From Parachlamydiaceae bacterium (lineage in GTDB: Bacteria > Chlamydiota > Chlamydiia > Chlamydiales > Parachlamydiaceae): 8,196 nucleotides of DNA. Made by a program: the position numbers and the translations under genes. How positions within the stretch are numbered: the first letter of the stretch is position 1; the number at the start of each line of letters is the position of its first letter. Location of the stretch: NCBI GenBank assembly GCA_013817115.1, contig JACDDG010000093.1, forward strand, positions 1-8,196, written 5' to 3'. Positions 1 to 6,186 of the stretch are shown here, piece by piece. Under the pieces are notes generated by a model, which ran no database searches, was not told the DNA's origin, and saw only the letters and a list, made by a program, of their open reading frames with translations.

Positions 1-13
1 ATGCATTTTATGG

Positions 14-43
14 TTGAAATGAAACAAACTGTTGTAGTATAAT
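14..43 (+). promoter_or_regulatory. Candidate sigma70/sigma66-type promoter
   Basis: TTGAAA at 14-19 and TATAAT at 38-43 are separated by 18 bases, a 5/6 and a 6/6 match to the vegetative bacterial consensus. Transcription would start near position 50, immediately before two hairpins (53-65 and 68-107), and run toward a 20-codon reading frame at 178. AT-rich DNA produces such matches by chance, but the hexamers and spacing are unusually good here. No large gene lies downstream on this strand, so what it drives is unknown. Confidence 0.45.
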
Positions 44-52
44 TAATTTAAT

Positions 53-107
53 GCGAAAGTTTCGCTCGGCTAACCGAAAAATCAAATGTGATTTTTATCG
101 GAAAGCC
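53..107 (+). other. Tandem hairpins at the predicted 5' end of a transcript
   Basis: Two adjacent inverted repeats are visible. The first, at 53-65, is gcgaa/ttcgc with a 3-base loop. The second, at 68-107, is a nested stem: GGCT (68-71) pairs with AGCC (104-107), an AA/AA internal loop follows, then CCG (74-76) pairs with CGG (99-101), and AAAAATCA (77-84) pairs with TGATTTTT (89-96) around a 4-base loop. No T-run follows the stem on either strand, so it is not a normal intrinsic terminator. It could be a structured leader, a small RNA, or part of a repeat element. No known RNA family was recognised. Confidence 0.4.
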
Positions 108-177
108 AAAAAATCATAAAGTCGAGTACATATGAGATATTAATTTAAACTAATCTATAACAATATTAAGGTGACAT

Positions 178-240
178 ATGGTTAAACATAGAGATGTGAA
201 CATAAGCATCATTAAAAGATTAATGAAAATACAGATTTAA
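178..240 (+). CDS. Possible 20-codon peptide or gene remnant
   Basis: ATG at 178 is preceded by AAGG at 168-171 with a 6-base spacer, a good ribosome binding site. The frame encodes 20 residues, rich in Lys, Arg and Ile, and ends at TAA 238-240. It lies about 130 bases downstream of the promoter-like sequence at 14-43, with hairpins in between. Promoter, structured leader, binding site and start are thus in the right order. The peptide has no recognisable motif and converges on the minus-strand gene ending at 258. It may be a leader peptide, the 5' remnant of a lost gene, or chance. Confidence 0.2.
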   Translation: MVKHRDVNISIIKRLMKIQI

Positions 241-257
241 AATACTGGCTGAAAAAA

Positions 258-593
258 TCACCCGAAGAACGCCAACGCCAAGTTTAAAGCTCCAACTTCA
301 AACCTTCCAAAAATTGTAGCAACCAAACTGCATACACATAACGCAAGCCCTATTAAAAGCCCTTTATTACCCCTAGAAATCATAAGATCATTTTTTTCAA
401 TTTCCCTTGATAATGATGTGGCTCTTTGCGATAAGTCAAATAATACATTTGGTAGTGAAACATTTAAATTGGAAAGATAATCCAAAGTGGCCTTTGAAAT
501 TTTTTGCTCTTTCCTTTCTTCAGGGATTTGCGGAAGTGAACTCATAAAGCTAGCTTCTCTAGGGGTAGGGACTTGATTTTCGTTAATATTCAT
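258..593 (-). CDS. Small Inc-like membrane protein (hypothetical)
   Basis: This is a 111-residue protein of unknown function. The N-terminal 75 residues are polar and charged with no signal peptide. The C-terminus holds two closely spaced hydrophobic segments, about residues 78-95 and 98-110, joined by a short GRFE turn. Such a paired hydrophobic hairpin in a protein without a signal peptide is the hallmark of chlamydial inclusion membrane (Inc) proteins, which are type III secreted and inserted in the vacuole membrane. The start is supported by AAGGA with a 5-base spacer upstream of the ATG at 593-591. The second segment is short and ends almost at the stop, so a C-terminal truncation is possible. 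It lies 138 bases downstream of the next minus-strand gene, which also looks Inc-like. Function and localisation are inference from topology only. Confidence 0.65.
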   Translation of the reverse strand: MNINENQVPTPREASFMSSLPQIPEERKEQKISKATLDYLSNLNVSLPNVLFDLSQRATSLSREIEKNDLMISRGNKGLLIGLALCVCSLVATIFGRFEVGALNLALAFFG

Positions 594-731
594 GATAATC
601 CTTTTGATTTGTTAAATACAGATTAACTTAAGGTTTTTGCATCTCTTTTATTGTTAACCATGTTTAAATGATATTGCAACATATTGCTACGTTCAGCAGT
701 CAACACCTTTATCACGGCGGCCTTAAATAAT

Positions 732-1853
732 TTACAAGGATATCTCTTCAACAAATGTCCCCATTCTTAATACTAACTTTATCTTCTGCAAAGCATTATC
801 TACAGCCTTTAAATCCATACTAAAAATCAAATCACCTGACTTTCGTTTCGAAAAACACGCTTGTATAACTGCTATTTTTTCAACTAAAATAGATCTCTCT
901 TTTTCTGTATCAGGAACAATACAAACTTTTAGCAATTCACAAAGTCTCCCAACATATTCTTTGGGGAGATATGTTGTCAGAATAGCAAATTGATTAACTG
1001 AAAACTTATTCATAGCTACGCAAGAATATCCGTCAACGGCATTGCATGCAATCCCCCAAAATGAATCACATTTAGCAGAATGTTTTATTTGAAATGCGTT
1101 CAAATTTGAAAAAATGATGCCAAGTCTTTCTTTTCTTTTTTCGATTGAAGAGTATTGGTTAGTGACCTTCTTTTCAAAACTCCAAAGATTATCTAACAAT
1201 TTTTCATCAACTAACTTTAGAGTTAAATTTTTAATACTTTCATCATCCATTTTTTCAATTTGACTAAAGCAAGCACTTGTATTCGCTTTTGCCAAAATCG
1301 TAGTTATAAAATTATCGATTTCTGCTTCACTCCAACTTCTTTGTTTTGGGCTATTGACTAAAGGGGCGGAATAACTTTTTGTGAAGCCTGATTTTGATTC
1401 CATGCATGTTGTATTTGAAGGAATAGTCTTAGGTAGAGTAATATTTTCTGTCTTTACCCCATTTTGATCATTTGAGAATAAAATTTTTCTTGTAGTAATC
1501 TCTACTTTAGGATTTTGGTCTTCTTTTTTGGGACTTTGGATTTTTTGAACTTCTTCTAACACTTTTTTAGATTGCTGAAGAGGTGTTTTTAAATCAGCCG
1601 AACTTTTTGGTTTCGATACATACTTCGGTACATACTTGAAAGAGCAACATAATCCAAAACCTAATGAAAACCCCGCAGCAGCAATGCTAGCGACACTCAT
1701 ATAATGTACATAATAACCTGCAGCAAATGCTGTAATAGCCGTTCCTGCAATAATTCCTATTTGTCTAATTGATGGTGTAGATGTTGATGTTGAACTTAGT
1801 GTAACATCACTTTGAACGCTAAAAAAACTACCTACACGTGATAATGCATCCAT
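732..1853 (-). CDS. Inc-like protein with large cytosolic C-terminal domain (hypothetical)
   Basis: The chosen start gives 373 residues. ATG at 1853-1851 has a perfect GGAGG (1865-1861) seven bases upstream. The longer in-frame option, ATG at 1985, adds 44 residues but has no convincing binding site. From the chosen start, residues 1-31 are Ser/Thr-rich, as in type III secretion signals. Two hydrophobic segments follow at about 32-49 and 52-71, separated by a very short turn (the bilobed Inc pattern), then a Lys-rich linker. A C-terminal region of roughly 170 residues, mostly helical in appearance, completes it. No enzyme motif was seen. Inc proteins sit in the inclusion membrane with both ends facing the host cytosol, and that role is inferred here only from topology and the chlamydial setting. 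It is 138 bases upstream of the smaller Inc-like gene on the same strand. Confidence 0.7.
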   Translation of the reverse strand: MDALSRVGSFFSVQSDVTLSSTSTSTPSIRQIGIIAGTAITAFAAGYYVHYMSVASIAAAGFSLGFGLCCSFKYVPKYVSKPKSSADLKTPLQQSKKVLEEVQKIQSPKKEDQNPKVEITTRKILFSNDQNGVKTENITLPKTIPSNTTCMESKSGFTKSYSAPLVNSPKQRSWSEAEIDNFITTILAKANTSACFSQIEKMDDESIKNLTLKLVDEKLLDNLWSFEKKVTNQYSSIEKRKERLGIIFSNLNAFQIKHSAKCDSFWGIACNAVDGYSCVAMNKFSVNQFAILTTYLPKEYVGRLCELLKVCIVPDTEKERSILVEKIAVIQACFSKRKSGDLIFSMDLKAVDNALQKIKLVLRMGTFVEEISL

Positions 1854-1860
1854 ATTACGA

Positions 1861-1865
1861 CCTCC
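1861..1865 (-). promoter_or_regulatory. Shine-Dalgarno GGAGG that decides the start of the gene at 732-1853
   Basis: On the minus strand GGAGG lies seven bases before ATG 1853-1851. The upstream ATG at 1985 lacks a comparable site. This favours the shorter protein and would make the 132 bases at 1854-1985 untranslated leader or promoter rather than coding sequence. Confidence 0.6.
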
Positions 1866-2279
1866 GTTGACCGTTTTTTTATTTAAACTGGGACTAGAAC
1901 GTATATAACTATCTAGTACATCATGTCGATTAACTTGTCCGCAATTTTTAATTTCGAAGCTACATGGTTGAGAATCGAAAGTCATCCAATAGTGTAAAAT
2001 GAGTCACTTTCAATTTCTAACTTCGAGAGCTCTCAAATAAAAAATTTCGATAATTTAAGCGATATGGTATTAGAGATAGTTACAAATTATTTTATTTATG
2101 TCACACCTGGAACATCGATTAGATATTTTTTAACATGCCCCAGAAGTAAATTATTAAAGGAAGTATGAAATTATTCCCAGAATATTAAACTTATGAGTGA
2201 TATCATTTTTTCATATATGCTGTAAGACCCATTTAGGACATTCTAGCAAAGGTATTTGAGGAGCGTTATGGGGGCACTA

Positions 2280-2330
2280 AAAAGAAGTCCGCTACAGGGG
2301 GACACGAGCTTATAATATCATACCCATAGC
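2280..2330 (+). repeat. Imperfect direct repeat, copy 1
   Basis: This 51-base unit recurs at 2424-2474 with about 80% identity (roughly 42 of 52 aligned columns by hand). Identity is concentrated in three blocks: AAAAGAAGTCC at the start, ACACGAGC in the middle and ATACCCATAGC at the end. The unit contains a small GTCC/GGAC dyad. Its last seven bases also form the left arm of the hairpin at 2324-2352. Confidence 0.6.
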
Positions 2331-2352
2331 TGCAGCTGAAGCTTTGCTATGG
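2324..2352. repeat. Hairpin (inverted repeat)
   Basis: CCATAGC at 2324-2330 pairs perfectly with GCTATGG at 2346-2352, and inside the loop AGCT and AGCT can pair further. No T-run follows on the minus strand, and AAAAAA rather than T follows on the plus strand, so a standard intrinsic terminator is not supported. It sits at the end of the first direct-repeat copy. Confidence 0.45.
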
Positions 2353-2423
2353 TTAAAAAAGATTTTCTGGCTAAGTTTTTAGATGCATAAATTTTTCAAA
2401 AATAAGATTAAGTGAAAAACATC

Positions 2424-2474
2424 AAAAGAAGTCCCCCCACAGAAAGACACGAGCAAATAATTTATACCCATAGC
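2424..2474 (+). repeat. Imperfect direct repeat, copy 2
   Basis: This is the second copy of the unit at 2280-2330, offset by 144 bases in the same orientation. The conserved outer blocks match exactly. The inner part differs at the C-run and at GGGG versus AAAG, and single-base gaps balance out so that both copies are 51 bases long. It ends 17 bases beyond the stop of the minus-strand hydrolase gene. The right partner of the hairpin next to copy 1 is absent here. Confidence 0.6.
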
Positions 2475-2491
2475 ACCCTAGGATACACCAT

Positions 2492-3802
2492 CTATTTGTA
2501 TCTATTTTGTTCCTTATTGATGACTCCAATGACATCGTAGTTTTTATTCTTGAGCAGATGATTCAAAGTATCCTGAGGAGATGTTCGAAGCAAATCTACA
2601 TTTGTTTTTACAATTTTATCCATTTCCGAAGAGTACTTAAAGTTCATCTTAAGGGACCAAAAAGCTTTTCTAACTGCATAAGAAATTCTTGCAAAGAATT
2701 TTTTTATCCCTGTTTTTCCCTCTTCATGACTCTTAGGAATTGGATTTGCTTTTATAATTGCTTGAAATTGAATATTTTTCTTAAGTTCAGCCATTTGAAT
2801 AGAAAGTAAAACAAATTCACTGCAGAAAAACTTTCTTTTACCGCCCATATATTGGTAAGGAATTCCATTAGATAAATCAGAGTAATACTTGAATACCCGT
2901 TGCTTTGCAAAAAATCCAAAGTTATTAGAGTGGTACAAAGAACGCAGCGCTTCAACATGATTATAAAAATATGAGGTGTTTTTATTTTCAGCTTTTGCGG
3001 CGCTTTCTTCTTCAGGATTCATCTTCAGAACAGCTAATCTGGCCAAGCGAGCTGATTCACCGGCAACAGCTTGATCCTTATTGCGTATAATCATGTATTG
3101 ATTTTTATCAGCTAAGTTAAATCGCGAATCATCAAGCTGTAAACGGCGTATTTGTGGGTCATTACCATTCGGCAGAACAGCGTCAGCTACCCAATGTTTC
3201 CCCTGAATTTCTCCTAGATAGAGAGCTGTATGCGAGCACTTGTAGGCTTCTCGATAACCTTTGATTCTAAATACATTCTTAGCAGCTGATTGTAGATCAC
3301 AAATCAAGTTTGGATTGTCTTCGTGATATTTTTTTACAAGAATATCACCCGGTTTTAATTGACTAGCAATCTCTGAAATTTTCTCACTATAATAAATTTG
3401 CTCAAAATTAGCACTGTGTTGTTTTTGAGCTTCTAACCTGTGCATCCCCTCGTCAAAACTTTCAGCTGGATTTTTAAAATTTTCGTAAGCGGCCTTAAAC
3501 TCTTCGATAGAAAGTTGTTTATTATCAAAAGGATGAGCAATCTCTATAAATTTATTTCGGATTTTATTTAGTTGCTCTGAGGACAATTTCACATCCTTCC
3601 CAACCAACGATCGTGCCAATTGTTTTTTATCATAATAAAAAAATGTGTCCGATTTAGAATCCCAAACTTTCTCGGTAAGCCCAAAAAAATGCGAAATTTT
3701 TCCAATCAAACCATTTTTACGAGCAAGCTTGTCAAATGGTGAAGTTATATTCTGTGCCGATGATATAATTGGATTTTCTATTTTTAAAGATAAAGAACTC
3801 AT
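2492..3802 (-). CDS. Putative permuted papain-like (NlpC/P60, YiiX-type) cysteine hydrolase
   Basis: This 436-residue protein has no signal peptide. Residues 151-155 read PGDIL, 190-197 SHTALYLG, 203-209 WVADAVL and 326-330 FCSEF, and TSPQDTLNHL near 407-416 is followed by a YDVIG strand. GDI, then SH..(I/L)Y.G, then a V..A strand, then CSE(L/F), then SPxD is the order seen in circularly permuted NlpC/P60 enzymes such as YiiX, where the catalytic His precedes the Cys. Candidate catalytic residues are His191, Cys327 and perhaps Asp207. The 150-residue N-terminal extension is Ser-rich at first, includes an EF-hand-like half motif near 92-106, and matches nothing I recognise. Family members act as proteases, amidases or acyltransferases, so the substrate cannot be assigned. 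GGAG at 3814-3811, eight bases from the ATG, supports the start. A type III secreted effector role is plausible but is inference from context. Confidence 0.65.
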   Translation of the reverse strand: MSSLSLKIENPIISSAQNITSPFDKLARKNGLIGKISHFFGLTEKVWDSKSDTFFYYDKKQLARSLVGKDVKLSSEQLNKIRNKFIEIAHPFDNKQLSIEEFKAAYENFKNPAESFDEGMHRLEAQKQHSANFEQIYYSEKISEIASQLKPGDILVKKYHEDNPNLICDLQSAAKNVFRIKGYREAYKCSHTALYLGEIQGKHWVADAVLPNGNDPQIRRLQLDDSRFNLADKNQYMIIRNKDQAVAGESARLARLAVLKMNPEEESAAKAENKNTSYFYNHVEALRSLYHSNNFGFFAKQRVFKYYSDLSNGIPYQYMGGKRKFFCSEFVLLSIQMAELKKNIQFQAIIKANPIPKSHEEGKTGIKKFFARISYAVRKAFWSLKMNFKYSSEMDKIVKTNVDLLRTSPQDTLNHLLKNKNYDVIGVINKEQNRYK

Positions 3803-3860
3803 TCTATTTGCTCCTTTTTATTTTTATTTCTAAAAATTAATTAACTTTCATATATATATT

Positions 3861-3888
3861 ATTATAGCATTTAATAAAAAAAATTCAA
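3861..3888 (-). promoter_or_regulatory. Promoter of the permuted papain-like gene
   Basis: On the minus strand TTGAAT (3888-3883) and TATAAT (3866-3861) are spaced by 16 bases, and TGC directly before TATAAT makes an extended -10. Transcription would start near 3854, leaving a leader of about 50 bases before ATG 3802. The GGAG binding site at 3814-3811 is inside that leader. Confidence 0.55.
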
Positions 3889-3978
3889 GTTTAAACATTT
3901 AATATTTTTTTTTTACACCTCCCTCAATTTTTTTTTCGTGTTTGTCCTTTTTTTAGTTTCATCCCCCGCGTCTTTGCG

Positions 3979-4008
3979 CTGACAAAAAAATACTCAATAA
4001 TGTACAAT
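3979..4008 (+). promoter_or_regulatory. Promoter of the nifS-nifU operon
   Basis: CTGACA at 3979-3984 (5/6 to consensus) and TACAAT at 4003-4008 (5/6) are 18 bases apart. Transcription would start near 4015, about 50 bases before the NifS-like start at 4064. It is divergent from the promoter at 3861-3888, with a T-rich spacer in between. Three short dyads cluster over the -10 and the start region (see the next entry). Confidence 0.5.
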
Positions 4009-4039
4009 CTCAGTACACTATTACTGATCATGACATCAG
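4001..4039. promoter_or_regulatory. Cluster of short dyads, possible operator
   Basis: Three perfect 5-base inverted repeats follow one another: TGTAC 4001-4005 with GTACA 4013-4017, CAGTA 4011-4015 with TACTG 4022-4026, and CTGAT 4024-4028 with ATCAG 4035-4039. They overlap the -10 element, the predicted start and the early leader, where a repressor or mRNA structure would act. Each dyad alone is short enough to be chance. Confidence 0.25.
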
Positions 4040-4063
4040 CACACAATAACTTGCAGGCAAAGA

Positions 4064-5218
4064 ATGGCTAGGGGAATTTATCTTGACAACAGTACGACAA
4101 CGCGCCCGTCACTAAAAGCCGTAAGTAAAATGATGCCCTATTATAATGAACTTTGGGGAACTCCTTCAGCGCCTCACCGAGCTGGTCACGAGCTTCTTCC
4201 TTCCATGACAGAAAGTTATATGGCCATTTATAAGCTTTTTGGGGCGCGTGAAATTGACGAATTTGTCTTTACTTCCTCAGGCGCCGAAGCTGTAAATCAA
4301 GCAATTCTTTCCGCCTATTTTGATGTGACCTTAACTTCTGGTAAAAATCATTTTTTAACATCTCTGATTGACGAAGCCCCTTCGATTACTTCCCTTGACC
4401 GTCTTGAGAAATTTGATTGCGTTTGCCAACAAGTTCAACCCACTAAAAACGGCAAGGTAACCGCAGAATCAATCTCTAAGATGATCACTCCACGAACTGC
4501 ATTGATATCGCTTTCTTATGGAAACGGCCTAACCGGAACGATCAATCAAATTGCTGAAATAGCAACCTTGTGCCGTGAACGCGGCATCTTGCTACACCTA
4601 GATCTTTCTCATGCTGTAGGTAAACTCTATTTTGAAATTGCAAATATCGATGCTCATTTCTTTTCCTTTAATGGAGATCATTTTCATACTCCTAAAGGCA
4701 CCGGCGGGCTTTTTACCAAAGCAGGAACACGCTGCCGACCATTTATTTTGGGAGGTAACGAGCAAGGTGGGCTTCGAGCCGGGAGTTTTAATGTTGCGAA
4801 CCTCGTCGCATTAGGCCAAGCAGCTAAAGAGGCTGACGAAAGCCGAGATCTTTTGTGCACAGAAGTTGCTCGCTTACGTGATAAGCTTGAATTGGGCATC
4901 GTTGCTCACTATCCAGAAGCCATTCCCTTTTACTGTGACCAAGAACGCCTACCCCATTGCACTTCCATCGCTTTCCCAGGTATTGCTAATGAAGCGATGC
5001 TTTACAGTCTAAATCGCAAAGATTTATTTGCTTGCATTGGTGGCGGATCATTCCAACAATTATCACAAATCTTAACCTTCTGCCAAGTCCCCGAAGCTAT
5101 AGCCCAAACAGCTGTCAGCTTTAGCTTGTCAAGAGAAACACATGAAGATGAAATCGATCGCGCTATTACATTGATCGCAGAGAGTGCCAACCAGTTACGG
5201 AAAACATGGAGATTTTAA
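4064..5218 (+). CDS. nifS: NifS/IscS-like class V aminotransferase-fold protein, active site degenerate
   Basis: This 384-residue protein matches cysteine desulfurase (IscS/NifS) in length and motif order: YLDNSTTT at 6-13, FTSSGAEA at 69-76, N154, HLD at 178-180, PKGTGGLF at 210-217, RAGS at 238-241 and SFSLSRETHEDEID at 352-365. The family makes sulfur for Fe-S clusters from cysteine, using a PLP-binding Lys and a mobile-loop Cys. Here SGHK, which carries the PLP Lys in E. coli IscS (Lys206), reads NGDH (203-206), so His replaces Lys. The conserved TEH (His104) reads IDE (102-104), and the Cys328 loop reads IGGGSFQQ with no Cys at the position. Asp180 is kept. It is therefore probably not an active desulfurase. 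AGG with a 6-base spacer precedes the ATG. The stop is followed after one base by the NifU-like start. Confidence 0.85.
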   Translation: MARGIYLDNSTTTRPSLKAVSKMMPYYNELWGTPSAPHRAGHELLPSMTESYMAIYKLFGAREIDEFVFTSSGAEAVNQAILSAYFDVTLTSGKNHFLTSLIDEAPSITSLDRLEKFDCVCQQVQPTKNGKVTAESISKMITPRTALISLSYGNGLTGTINQIAEIATLCRERGILLHLDLSHAVGKLYFEIANIDAHFFSFNGDHFHTPKGTGGLFTKAGTRCRPFILGGNEQGGLRAGSFNVANLVALGQAAKEADESRDLLCTEVARLRDKLELGIVAHYPEAIPFYCDQERLPHCTSIAFPGIANEAMLYSLNRKDLFACIGGGSFQQLSQILTFCQVPEAIAQTAVSFSLSRETHEDEIDRAITLIAESANQLRKTWRF

Positions 5219-5219
5219 T

Positions 5220-6002
5220 ATGAGTCTAACATCTCTAACCCAGCCTTTTCCTTGGTATCGATACAGCAAAAAGCTAGCAAATAAAATCGATAATCCACAC
5301 AACGTCGGACTTTTTACCAAAGAAGAATCTGAAGCCCGCACCATGTTTCTCGCTGACTCTTCTGAAGGTTCGCTTGGAGAAGGTAATAGCATACGTTTAT
5401 ATTTGCTGGTGGATAACGACGATGGAGTTATTGTCGATGCACGTTTTCAAGCCTTTGGGCAATCGGCCTTAATTGGAGCCGCTGAGGCTGCTTGCGAGCT
5501 TCTCGTTGGAAAGAACTACGATCAGGCAAAACGCATAAATGCTGATTTGATTGATCGTCAAGTCCGTGACAAATCCGATGAACCTGCATTTCCACGGGAA
5601 GCCTATCCCCACTTAAATTTAGTGCTTAGTGCGATAGAAATTGCCGCAGACAAGTGCACTTTTATACCCTTTGCTTCATCGTATACAGCTCCTCCTGTGC
5701 CGGCAGGGGTTGGCAGCGAAGTGGTTGAAGGAGGATACCCAGGATGGGTAGATCTTCCTTTAAAAAAGAAAATTGCTGTCATTGAAGAAGTCTTAGACCG
5801 CGATGTACGCCCGTATATTGAATTGGATGCGGGCGGGGTACATGTATTGGATCTTTTAAATGATCAAGAAGTTATTATTTCTTATTCAGGTGCATGCACA
5901 TCATGTTATTCTTCAATTGGCACAACATTATCTTACATTCAGCAGACTTTGCGGAATAAAATATCCCCTTCATTAACAGTTACACCAAATATTAACCTCT
6001 AA
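5220..6002 (+). CDS. nifU: NifU-like protein: degenerate IscU domain plus Nfu domain
   Basis: This is a 260-residue protein from ATG 5220, chosen because GGAG at 5208-5211 lies eight bases upstream and because it starts one base after the nifS stop; an ATG at 5184 would add 12 residues overlapping nifS. Residues 1-145 are IscU-like (NPHNVG at 25-30, DARFQAFGQ at 73-81, PHLNL at 130-134). The C-terminal 75 residues are an Nfu domain with LDAGGVHVLDL (202-212) and Cys226-x-x-Cys229. IscU builds [2Fe-2S] clusters on three cysteines. By alignment those sites are Glu54, Gln81 and Leu132 here, and the conserved Asp is Asn56. The Nfu CxxC, which binds a cluster in a dimer, is intact. It probably acts as a cluster carrier with a structural N-terminal domain. 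This is an operon with the NifS-like gene. Confidence 0.85.
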   Translation: MSLTSLTQPFPWYRYSKKLANKIDNPHNVGLFTKEESEARTMFLADSSEGSLGEGNSIRLYLLVDNDDGVIVDARFQAFGQSALIGAAEAACELLVGKNYDQAKRINADLIDRQVRDKSDEPAFPREAYPHLNLVLSAIEIAADKCTFIPFASSYTAPPVPAGVGSEVVEGGYPGWVDLPLKKKIAVIEEVLDRDVRPYIELDAGGVHVLDLLNDQEVIISYSGACTSCYSSIGTTLSYIQQTLRNKISPSLTVTPNINL

Positions 6003-6033
6003 TTTATGATGTTTTTTAATACAATCATCGTTC

Positions 6034-6186
6034 TACCGAAGAGCGTTCATTTTGGTTTTGGCAAAGAGAAGCTCCCGCGATTAAGCGATCAAAAACGACC
6101 CCATATTATAATATTGGGTTGTTTTTGATCGCTTAATCCCGGGACTTTCTCAAAGCAAAAAGCCAAAATTTGAACGCTCTTCGGTA
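6034..6186. repeat. About 150-base imperfect palindrome between nifU and the CPAF homologue
   Basis: The outer arms, 6034-6049 and 6171-6186, are perfect 16-base inverse complements starting TACCGAAGAG. The inner arms, 6073-6101 and 6116-6144, match at about 27 of 29 positions, including a perfect 18-base block (6079-6096 with 6121-6138). The stretches between the arms pair partly, and the centre is an ATATTATAATAT palindrome. Weaker similarity continues outward at 6001-6013 and 6188-6200. The element would fold into a very long hairpin. No T-run follows, so it is not a plain intrinsic terminator, although it could still end or stabilise the nifSU transcript. The outer arms begin after TA and end before TA, as a Tc1/mariner-type MITE would, but because TA is self-complementary this is weak evidence. 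Confidence 0.75.

Larger units (their letters stand above)
1986..2491. other. Intergenic region, no supported gene
   Basis: About 500 AT-rich bases lie between two minus-strand genes. Neither strand has a long reading frame; short frames are broken by frequent stops. It contains a perfect 10-base palindrome GAGAGCTCTC at 2025-2034 upstream of the Inc-like gene, an imperfect direct repeat (2280-2330 and 2424-2474) and a hairpin at 2324-2352. A frame from ATG 2268 on the plus strand, with a GGAG at 2259-2262, reads only 15 codons before a stop. It may be decayed mobile or coding DNA, but nothing is recognisable. Confidence 0.5.

Noticed and set aside
92..106. CRISPR arrays, tRNA or rRNA genes anywhere in the window (region listed is only the hairpin inspected most closely)
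   Set aside because: No regularly spaced repeats, cloverleaf or rRNA signature were seen on either strand.
1..257. Possible intrinsic terminator for the minus-strand genes at 68-107
   Set aside because: The stem is good, but on the minus strand no T-run follows it, and on the plus strand it is followed by A-residues.
2507..2809. Plus-strand reading frame of 100 codons
   Set aside because: It is antisense to the permuted papain-like gene, has low-complexity composition rich in Phe, Ile and Cys, and shows no family motif.
4684..4899. Minus-strand reading frame inside nifS
   Set aside because: It is a shadow of the NifS-like gene, which has clear family motifs in the plus frame.
5184..5219. 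Upstream ATG at 5184 for the NifU-like gene
   Set aside because: It overlaps the end of nifS, and the ATG at 5220 has GGAG eight bases upstream and starts one base after the nifS stop.
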